Of a stretch of 5,741 nucleotides of DNA, positions 1 through 5,568 are shown one piece after another (position 1 is the stretch's first letter; every line of letters begins with the position of its first letter). Source of the DNA: Thermoplasmata archaeon (GTDB lineage Archaea > Thermoplasmatota > Thermoplasmata > Thermoplasmatales > Thermoplasmataceae); assembly GCA_021799315.1 (NCBI GenBank), contig JAJZAR010000091.1, forward strand, positions 1 through 5,741. Direction: 5' to 3'. A program made the translations under genes and the position numbers. The notes beneath the pieces are model-generated. The model saw only the letters and a program-made list of their open reading frames with translations. It made no database searches and was not told the origin of the DNA.

Positions 1-156
1 TTCCATATAACAGACAAATGTATGACAACATCTTAACCTTATGGAAATATTAATTTAATCTGGATTGAACGATACAATTAACGCAAAACTCTAGTTAGCT
101 ATAGTCATTATGTATACTCACATACTTTTAGATTTTAATATCTTTTGGTAGGCTTC

Positions 157-198
157 GGCTCAAATTAACCCCAACTTTTAGCCATCTCTCTTTGAGCC
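157..198. repeat. 8-bp inverted repeat, possible stem-loop
   Basis: GGCTCAAA at 157-164 is the exact reverse complement of TTTGAGCC at 191-198, with 26 nt between the arms. Just outside the arms the GGC at 151-153 can pair with the GCC at 202-204 after a mismatched TTCG/TTC segment. This could be a stem in an RNA or one end of a decayed element. There is no T-run after it, so a terminator is not indicated. Confidence 0.35.
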
Positions 199-254
199 TT
201 CGCCAATTACTATGTGCCCTCAACTCACCTGCACGCCGAGCACAAAATCCATGC

Positions 255-369
255 TTCGACTCCAATCAAAATTCACCCCATCTTGCTCTCGCAAGACTTA
301 CGATTCGCTTCGGGCACATTATTCTCTCCTGCGAAGTGCATTTTCAGGGAAGAATGGCGAAGAGTCGAA
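255..369. repeat. 8-bp inverted repeat enclosing the GC-rich island's right half
   Basis: TTCGACTC at about 255-262 is the reverse complement of GAGTCGAA at about 362-369. Nested inside or near it are GTGCCC (about 214-219) against GGGCAC (about 313-318) and CTTCG (about 308) against CGAAG (about 333). Several such pairs in 220 nt are more than expected by eye, but no single compact fold is evident. Confidence 0.25.
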
Positions 370-372
370 AGG

Positions 373-391
373 AAAGGACTATATACGTATA
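373..391 (+). promoter_or_regulatory. Archaeal BRE/TATA promoter for the nuclease-APAZ/pAgo operon
   Basis: A purine-rich BRE-like AAAGGA is followed directly by TATATA at 380-385. Archaeal transcription usually starts about 25 nt downstream of the TATA box centre, which here falls on or next to the A of the ATG at 409. No Shine-Dalgarno precedes that ATG, so the transcript is probably leaderless. A perfect 10-bp palindrome, TATACGTATA at 382-391, overlaps the TATA box and could be an operator, although AT-rich palindromes arise easily by chance. This promoter placement is the main reason for rejecting the in-frame upstream extension of the gene. Confidence 0.6.
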
Positions 392-408
392 ATTGTATAT
401 TATTTCAA

Positions 409-1845
409 ATGACCATTCATTCCATCGGGAAGACCAGGGAATCGCTAAACTGGTCATCTGAGAATTACAAGGAAGCGATCAGAGAATACCTCGACACAGA
501 GGGGTACTCTCAAATTTCCGACTCATTCATCGAAGGAGACCTGGCAGACATGGTCTTCATAAATCCTTCTCTTGCTGTAGGCGAAAAGACCCTAGTTGAA
601 TCAAAGGCCACCACGATTGGTTCCTCGGATGAGAAACTCACCCTAGAGGTCGTAAAATATCTTGTTGAGTGGCTTAAACTTGATCCACAAGAAAGATTCA
701 AATTCTTCATTTTTGCCAAGGGCATAACCAAAAAAGGGGAGTTCAAGAAATACTACGGTTCTAACTGTAGTAAAAAATCTGTTCAAGGTCTAATAGACAG
801 AGTCCAGGGAAAACTTGACAAAAATGGTCAAGAGATCATCGAAACAGCAGACCTCGAGGAAATCTTCAGCTTCTTTAGAAAAATCGAGATTTGGGAAGGA
901 ACCTATGAAGTCCTTAAGGCTGCAGCGGCAAGCAAGAAAAAGTACAGCAAACTATCTCTTGAAGGATACGCTAACAATCTGATCACAGAAGTTACCAGAA
1001 GGTCGCAACCGATACAGAAGAAAACTACACTTGTATCAAATTTGGTAGAATTTACACCACCCAAAGTGTATTACGGACTAAAGGTAAAATACACAGATTC
1101 CAAGAGCATCTACAAACACTACAATGATATGGGGAAACATGTCCCTCCGTTCCTCATAGGGAGAAACGATCTCGTTTACACGTTCCACGATTTAAAATTT
1201 GAAAATCCTTTTGCAGACATAGCAGAGGGAGACCCGATCGAGATCGAACTTGATGAGGGGAAAAATGACCAATACATCGTATGGCTCATAAATCAGCATC
1301 TCCGAAGGCTTTTCTTTCTAAAAGGGATTAGAAGGACTCCTGACTCAAACATCTTCTTCTTTGAACCTTTGAGAGATGAATCTGGAAAACTGGAAACGCG
1401 TGTGTGCATAAATCAGCATGGAAAGGAAAAGGAAGTAACCATACCATATTACATAGGAGAAGAAGATCAGGAAAAAACCTTGAATTTCGTATTTCACCAC
1501 GCAGTCGAGGCTACAGCGAAGAAGTATTGGGATCGCTGGTTCATTGAATTGTGGCCAAGGAAGGAATACAGTCCAGACGGCATTCACCTGTTCGTTGGTG
1601 ATACAAAATCAGCAGTAGATAATAAGTTCCGTAATCCGTTATTTAACAGGTCCTCAAACAGGCTATCCAGTATTAGATTCTGGCGTTATTATTTGTTGGA
1701 ATCAGAATTCGATGGAACAGAAAGCGAGAAATGGCTTCGAAATTTTAGATTCGGCAATTTCTGGGAAACTATCTTTGGATGGAAACCGGTAACTAACCCG
1801 TCCAATCAGGCCCTATTGGAAGAATATGGGGATGAGGATGAATAG
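409..1845 (+). CDS. PD-(D/E)XK nuclease-APAZ fusion, effector partner of short Argonaute (SPARDA-like)
   Basis: This 478-residue protein is the probable effector of a short-Argonaute system. Residues 1 to about 165 look like a PD-(D/E)XK nuclease fold: a first helix with E22, acidic D44 and D47 in EGDLADM, the E64-S65-K66 motif in TLVESKAT, then a hydrophobic strand near 97-104 (RFKFFIFA). A Lys/Ala-rich linker (about 168-205) leads to an APAZ region (about 212-470), which in this family corresponds to the N, L1 and L2 parts of long Argonautes. WPRKEYSPDG at 382-391 matches the Arg-aromatic-x-x-DG signature of that region. The order nuclease then APAZ, immediately before a short pAgo gene, is that of DREN-APAZ proteins of SPARDA, where guide and target recognition unleashes non-specific nuclease activity. 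I cannot separate a true DREN from another PD-(D/E)XK subtype by eye. The start at 409 is set by the leaderless promoter; an open frame runs back to 214 but translates to implausible sequence. The acidic tail (EEYGDEDE) overlaps the next gene. Confidence 0.82.
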   Translation: MTIHSIGKTRESLNWSSENYKEAIREYLDTEGYSQISDSFIEGDLADMVFINPSLAVGEKTLVESKATTIGSSDEKLTLEVVKYLVEWLKLDPQERFKFFIFAKGITKKGEFKKYYGSNCSKKSVQGLIDRVQGKLDKNGQEIIETADLEEIFSFFRKIEIWEGTYEVLKAAAASKKKYSKLSLEGYANNLITEVTRRSQPIQKKTTLVSNLVEFTPPKVYYGLKVKYTDSKSIYKHYNDMGKHVPPFLIGRNDLVYTFHDLKFENPFADIAEGDPIEIELDEGKNDQYIVWLINQHLRRLFFLKGIRRTPDSNIFFFEPLRDESGKLETRVCINQHGKEKEVTIPYYIGEEDQEKTLNFVFHHAVEATAKKYWDRWFIELWPRKEYSPDGIHLFVGDTKSAVDNKFRNPLFNRSSNRLSSIRFWRYYLLESEFDGTESEKWLRNFRFGNFWETIFGWKPVTNPSNQALLEEYGDEDE

Positions 1846-3292
1846 CACGTTAATTAAAGAACCCGACCTCTTTTTCGGCAGTAATAAGGCATCAATTGAC
1901 CCAAGAATTGGACTCATCAACTTTGGGCCATATGGCAGATTAGCAAGAGGCAAAGAAGAGAGTCTTGTCATCAAAGCAGGGATAATAGGCACCAGAAACG
2001 CAAAGCAACTTCTGGAATCCTGGACCGAAAAGCTTGAGGTAAGAATAAGCGGCAAGGAGGATTTAAGTTCAAACAGAAGAGAGGTAGATTTCCCAGGAAT
2101 AAGCTTAGAAAGCCCTCTTAGGTTCAAAATAGAGTTCGATGATTCTGGTATTCAGTCAATAGATGAAAAAGACATCAATGCCCTCGAAGCCCTACCAAGA
2201 AAAGACAGAGTGATAAGGCTGAAGGAAATCTATGACCAAAAACTTTCCGACATGTCCACTGTAACCGACCCCAACCCCGATATAGTCTATCTCCCTATTT
2301 CTCCAAGAACTCTTGAGTTGTGCAAGGATCCTTATTCCAAAACAGACAAGATCCTCTACCAACGGAAGACGGACAAATTGGAGGAAGACATTCCCCTATT
2401 CAATTTCCATCATTCCATGAAAGTTTCCGCATACAAACAAGGGAATCTGGTCTCTCAGATTGTGAAACCATCTACACTTGGGGATGGCAATACCGGTCGG
2501 GACTTGGCCACAATCGCGTGGAATTTCGCAGTTGCATCGTATTACAAAGCAACAGGAATACCTTGGAAACTATCTCAATTAGATGATGAGACTTGCTATG
2601 TCGGTCTCTCTTTCTATAGAGAGATAAAAGATGGTCAGTCGAACCTACGGTGCAGTATGGCCCATGTATATTTGAGAACTGGAGAAAGCCAGGTCATTAG
2701 AGGCAGACCATTTAAGTGGGATAGTGCAAACAAAAGAAGGCCATATCTGACCAGTCCGGAATTAGCGAGCGAGATAATCACTGATGTGTTATCTCTATAT
2801 AGGAGACAGCGCAATAATCAAGATCCAAAACGCGTCGTAATCCATAAATCCTCACCATTTCGGAATGAAGAGACTGAAGGCTTTAATCAAGCATTGGCTA
2901 ACATTGAAACGGTAGACTATGTCCATATCAATGAACACTCTGGAATCAGACTATTCCCAAAAGGGGAAGCATATCCTCCAATAAGAGGAACATTCGTTTA
3001 TTCTGGGGATCAATCAATACTCTATACGACCGGATATGTCCCGTTACTTGACACATATAATGGAAGTTCAATTCCATCCCCTTTGTTTCTGACAGCATAT
3101 AGAATGGGTTCTTCACCCGAACAGATTGGGAAAGACATAATGGCACTCACAAAACTTGACTGGAACAATGCAGATTTCAATACAAGGGTGCCTGTTACTA
3201 TATCAGTGGCAAGGAAAGTGGGAGAGATACTTTCAGAGTCGAGTCTTCAAGACGTCGATGATTTCCCAACGAGTTATAGATACTATATGTAA
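1826..3292 (+). CDS. Short prokaryotic Argonaute (MID-PIWI), catalytically inactive
   Basis: This protein of up to 488 residues is the guide-binding half of the system. The N-terminal EPDLFFGSN and DPRIGLINFGPY (residues 12-36) are typical of short pAgos and L2/MID entry. The MID domain (about 50-245) has a plausible 5'-phosphate pocket of HK-Q-K type: H195, K199, Q211 and K241 (YYKATGIPW). The PIWI domain follows to the C-terminus, with FVYSGDQSILYTTGYV at 390-405 and LDWNNADFNTRVPVTIS at 444-460. The catalytic acids are missing: the first Asp position is S262 (YVGLSF), the usual HxDG site reads HKSSPF at 340-345, and the last site lies in VARKVG. It should therefore bind a guide and target without slicing. 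It ends in an aromatic YRYYM, a normal pAgo end. Starts at 1826, 1832 and 1838 are all in frame and overlap the upstream gene by 20, 14 or 8 nt; GGGG at 1828-1831 could serve the 1838 start. The overlap implies co-transcription and translational coupling with the nuclease-APAZ gene. Confidence 0.9.
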   Translation: MGMRMNSTLIKEPDLFFGSNKASIDPRIGLINFGPYGRLARGKEESLVIKAGIIGTRNAKQLLESWTEKLEVRISGKEDLSSNRREVDFPGISLESPLRFKIEFDDSGIQSIDEKDINALEALPRKDRVIRLKEIYDQKLSDMSTVTDPNPDIVYLPISPRTLELCKDPYSKTDKILYQRKTDKLEEDIPLFNFHHSMKVSAYKQGNLVSQIVKPSTLGDGNTGRDLATIAWNFAVASYYKATGIPWKLSQLDDETCYVGLSFYREIKDGQSNLRCSMAHVYLRTGESQVIRGRPFKWDSANKRRPYLTSPELASEIITDVLSLYRRQRNNQDPKRVVIHKSSPFRNEETEGFNQALANIETVDYVHINEHSGIRLFPKGEAYPPIRGTFVYSGDQSILYTTGYVPLLDTYNGSSIPSPLFLTAYRMGSSPEQIGKDIMALTKLDWNNADFNTRVPVTISVARKVGEILSESSLQDVDDFPTSYRYYM

Positions 3293-3375
3293 TTCAATGT
3301 CCGCCAAGAGCACTTTCTGCACACAAAGTTGCAGCAGTGGAACAAGTATCCGGCAATAGTCCCCATAATGAATAA

Positions 3376-3403
3376 GTTTAATTTGATCCTAGGTTAATAC
3401 CTA
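3376..3403 (+). promoter_or_regulatory. Candidate promoter and dyad upstream of the OLD gene
   Basis: GTTTAATTT at 3376-3384 is an acceptable archaeal TATA-like element and would place a transcription start near 3403-3408, leaving a short leader containing the Shine-Dalgarno. A perfect dyad, TAGGT at 3390-3394 and ACCTA at 3399-3403 separated by TAAT, lies between this element and the predicted start, where a repressor would block transcription. Both elements are short and could be chance. Confidence 0.3.
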
Positions 3404-3418
3404 TGAAGAAGAGGCAGT

Positions 3419-3424
3419 GGTGAT
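3419..3424 (+). promoter_or_regulatory. Shine-Dalgarno GGTGAT of the OLD gene
   Basis: GGTGAT matches the core of the archaeal consensus GGAGGTGATC and lies 5 nt before the ATG at 3430. It fixes that start and shows a leadered mode of translation, unlike the apparently leaderless nuclease-APAZ gene. Confidence 0.75.
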
Positions 3425-3429
3425 AAGTA

Positions 3430-5157
3430 ATGAAGATCCGTTCAGTTTTAGTACACAATTTCAGATCTATTAAGGAGACAAAAATTGATTTGGAGAATTA
3501 TTCTCTGCTTGTTGGCGAAAATAATGCAGGGAAAACAAATGTCATTACTGCTCTGAGAATCTTCTATGAAGATAATGGTATCAAATTCGAGGAAAACAGA
3601 GATTTCCCGAAATTTCCAACTGACGATGAAAGCTGGGTCGAAATCGAATTTTTGACAACGGCAGAAGAACAGTCAACCCTGAAAGAAGGTTATAAATCAA
3701 AAGATAATGTTCTGAGAGTCAGACGTTATCTTAAATCAGATCAACGTTTGAAAAGCGGACAAAGTAACATCTATGGATACGAAAACGGCGCTTTGTCTTC
3801 TAACTTATTCTATGGCGCAAAAAAAATCTCGCAAGCTAAACTTGGGAAAGTCATATATATTCCAGATGTAAGCACGACAAATGAGGCATTAAAACTCTCA
3901 GGACCTTCCCCATTTAGAGACATGGTTAATTTTGTATTCAAAAAGGTTGTGTCTAATAGTCCTACCTTTCAGTCATTGAACGTCATAATCGACAAGTTTA
4001 ACAGCGACTTCATGGCGGAATCTTCTGAAGACGGCATCTCATTGAATGCTTTAAAAGATGAGATAAACAAAAACTTAGGCACCTGGGGTGTCGATTTTGG
4101 AATGAGAGTAAATCAGTTGCAACCGCAAGAAGTCGTTAAGTCATTATTTTCTTACTATCTGGTTGATAAAGTCCTAAGCAAAGACGTTGACATAAATTCA
4201 CTCGGCCAAGGACTACAAAGACACTTGATTTATACTCTGATAAAGTTATCTTCAGAATACGTTGAGAAAGAGGAAGGAGCAAAGGTTAATTTCTCGCCTG
4301 ACTTCACTCTTTTGTTGTTCGAAGAGCCCGAAGCATTTTTACACCCTTCTCAACAAGTACAGCTAAATATAAGCCTCAACAAACTGTCTAGTGGGATGGG
4401 GCAACAAGTCCTCATATCGACCCATTCTCCAATTTTTGTTAGTAGGAATATAGACGATCTTAAATCGCTCTTAAGCGTCAAGAAACAAGATGCTATGACT
4501 ACCATATTTCAACTAAGATCTGATGATGTTGCAAAACTACTCGATGATAATTTCAGCCTTTTCAAAGCGTTTTCTGAAATTCTGACAGAACCAAATTCTA
4601 AACCTTCTTTGAAAAGCAAAATAGAGGGACGCAAGTTAGGACAACGAAAACCTGACGTTGAAAAGAAGTTGGAAGAGGAGGCTCTAAAGTACTTCATGTG
4701 GTTGGATGCCGAAAGGGCAGCATCTTTCTTTGCAAAACATGTAATCATTTGCGAAGGTGCGACAGAGAAAGTGGCATTTGACTATCTAATGAGTAACTCG
4801 TTGAACGATTTTGTAGATAGGCACATATACGTATTGGATACGATGGGGAAATTTAATCTTCACAGATACATGAATCTTTTCGGGATGCTCGGAATCACAC
4901 ATTCAGTCCTGTACGACCGAGATAATGACGAAGATGTGCATAAAGTAGTAAATGATTTCATAGTGTCGAAGAAGAATGGTTACACAAAGACTATTCTTAC
5001 TTTCGACTCAGATTTTGAAAACTTCTTAGGAATTGAGCAAGTATCTCGGAAGGATTTGAAGCCATTGAACGTACTTACAAAGTTGAAAGGCTCTGAAGTA
5101 TCATCAGAAAAACTCAACGAACTACTTAGTATGTTTGATGAATTATGCAAGCATTAA
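3430..5157 (+). CDS. OLD-family ATP-dependent endonuclease (ABC ATPase plus TOPRIM)
   Basis: This 575-residue protein has the two-part build of OLD nucleases. The N-terminal ABC/SMC-type ATPase starts with IRSVLVHNFRSI, followed by Walker A GENNAGKT (29-36), a signature region SLGQGLQRHLIYTLI (257-271), Walker B LLLFEEPEAFLHP (294-306, E298/E299) and the H-loop STHSP (330-334). A lysine-rich linker and the conserved YFMWLDAERAASFFAKHV stretch (about 421-438) lead into a TOPRIM domain with E442 in CEGATEK, DTMGKFN (470-476) and the metal-binding D496/D498 in LYDRDND. All expected ATPase and TOPRIM residues are present, so it looks active as a DNA-cleaving enzyme. Family members include phage P2 Old and GajA of Gabija. 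No UvrD-like helicase (GajB) follows, so within this window it is a class 1, stand-alone type. It lies 137 nt after the pAgo gene on the same strand. It may be an independent anti-phage gene or an accessory to the Argonaute system. Confidence 0.92.
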   Translation: MKIRSVLVHNFRSIKETKIDLENYSLLVGENNAGKTNVITALRIFYEDNGIKFEENRDFPKFPTDDESWVEIEFLTTAEEQSTLKEGYKSKDNVLRVRRYLKSDQRLKSGQSNIYGYENGALSSNLFYGAKKISQAKLGKVIYIPDVSTTNEALKLSGPSPFRDMVNFVFKKVVSNSPTFQSLNVIIDKFNSDFMAESSEDGISLNALKDEINKNLGTWGVDFGMRVNQLQPQEVVKSLFSYYLVDKVLSKDVDINSLGQGLQRHLIYTLIKLSSEYVEKEEGAKVNFSPDFTLLLFEEPEAFLHPSQQVQLNISLNKLSSGMGQQVLISTHSPIFVSRNIDDLKSLLSVKKQDAMTTIFQLRSDDVAKLLDDNFSLFKAFSEILTEPNSKPSLKSKIEGRKLGQRKPDVEKKLEEEALKYFMWLDAERAASFFAKHVIICEGATEKVAFDYLMSNSLNDFVDRHIYVLDTMGKFNLHRYMNLFGMLGITHSVLYDRDNDEDVHKVVNDFIVSKKNGYTKTILTFDSDFENFLGIEQVSRKDLKPLNVLTKLKGSEVSSEKLNELLSMFDELCKH

Positions 5158-5302
5158 TTCCTAATTGTGATCGAAGATTATTGTTAATAGAGATCAAAAT
5201 AAGGTTTTTGTATTACCCTAAAACTTTAATCAAATTCTGACTGGTCCATTTTAACTGTAATTGGCTTTCGTGATTATAGAAATGTGATATTAAAAGGGCT
5301 GG
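5158..5302. other. AT-rich gap between convergent genes
   Basis: This 145-nt stretch separates the OLD gene from the end of the oppositely oriented toxin pseudogene. I see no gene, RNA or clear hairpin in it. GATC words at 5170 and 5193 flank a T/A-rich segment. Apart from the short T-run noted separately it holds nothing recognisable. Confidence 0.5.
5205..5209 (+). terminator. Possible T-run terminator after the OLD gene
   Basis: A TTTTT run lies 47 nt after the OLD stop codon in an AT-rich context. Archaeal RNA polymerase can stop at T-rich tracts on the non-template strand without a hairpin. The run is short, so this is a weak call. Confidence 0.25.
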
Positions 5303-5566
5303 TTACTTGTAGATGCTCCTTCTATGACCCTGTTATTTAATGGCAATTATCCCACTATTTTCTTCAATGTCCGCAATTACTCTGTAGTCACCGACTCTCA
5401 GTTTGTACTCAGTCCTACCGACTAGCCTCACAACGAACCTGTGCGGATCGCTTCTTGTGCTTTCAATTTTCAAAATAATTCTATTAGCTATAGGAATATT
5501 CAGACCTCAAAGCTGGAAAAGAGATTCCTCGGAATATACAACTTCAAAGTCTGTCACTGGATTCAC
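5303..5566 (-). pseudogene. RelE/ParE-type toxin pseudogene with two in-frame stops
   Basis: Read from GTG 5566 (or GTG 5557, which gives the more family-like VTDFEVVYSEES), the frame spans about 87 codons, a normal size for RelE toxins. It contains the family core: RIILKIESTRSDPHRFV, then the hallmark RLVGRTEYKLRVGDYRVIADI and a final GHRRSIYK ending at TAA 5305-5303. Two stop codons break it: TGA at 5509-5507, in the linker after SLFQL, and TAA at 5335-5333, just before QGHRRSIYK. The first is one C-to-T change from CGA (Arg), a basic residue being usual there. An intact version would be an mRNA interferase or ParE-like toxin paired with the antitoxin just upstream. With both stops it should make no functional toxin, though a sequencing error at one site cannot be excluded. 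Confidence 0.75.
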
Positions 5567-5568
5567 AA

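Larger units (their letters stand above)
1..408. other. Non-coding upstream region, AT-rich then GC-richer island
   Basis: No supportable gene is visible here. Positions 1-150 are AT-rich with no recognisable motif beyond a loose inverted pair, TTCCATA at 1-7 and TATGGAA at 40-46. From about 150 to 375 the base composition is visibly richer in G+C and the words CTTCG and CGAAG recur (around 153, 199, 253, 308, 333 and 354). Both strands have short open frames here, including 65 sense codons in frame with the downstream nuclease gene from a GTG at 214. Their translations look like no protein family I recognise. The stretch may be a structured RNA, a dispersed repeat or the remnant of a mobile element; the sequence alone does not decide. 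Confidence 0.5.
3293..3429 (+). other. 137-nt gap between pAgo and OLD genes
   Basis: The left part contains two mutually exclusive 5-bp stems: CTGCA at 3317-3321 with TGCAG at 3330-3334, and ACTTT at 3312-3316 with AAAGT at 3325-3329. Neither is followed by a T-run, so a terminator is not clear. In the pAgo frame, the 34 codons after the stop (3293-3394) stay open to a TAA at 3395-3397. Their translation includes QQWNKYPAIVPIMNKFN, which looks protein-like but matches nothing I know. The right part holds the candidate promoter and Shine-Dalgarno of the next gene. Confidence 0.5.

Noticed and set aside
1..408. CRISPR array or tRNA gene
   Set aside because: No regularly spaced repeats and no cloverleaf or TPsiC-like motif found here or in the other gaps.
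1287..1419. A 13-nt direct repeat (CATAAATCAGCAT) at 1287-1299 and 1407-1419, exactly 40 codons apart, both encoding INQH
   Set aside because: Only one pair, within a coding region, with flanking residues unalike; about what chance allows in a window this size.
510..2127. Minus-strand open frames inside the nuclease-APAZ and pAgo genes (510-746, 1345-1587, 1813-2127)
   Set aside because: They lie opposite strongly supported coding sequence and their translations show no family features.
3298..3360. A 20-codon ATG frame with two cysteines in the gap after the pAgo gene
   Set aside because: Too short, no Shine-Dalgarno, low-complexity Ser/Thr content and no sign of conservation.
3293..5374. 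TTCAATGTCCGC occurs at about 3293-3304 and again at about 5363-5374
   Set aside because: A single shared 12-mer without extension is expected by chance in about 5.7 kb; the second copy is inside the toxin coding sequence.
5333..5509. Stop-codon recoding in the toxin frame (TGA at 5509, TAA at 5335)
   Set aside because: Two different stop codons would both need recoding, there is no TAG for pyrrolysine, and the large genes in the window end normally with TAG or TAA. Gene decay is simpler.
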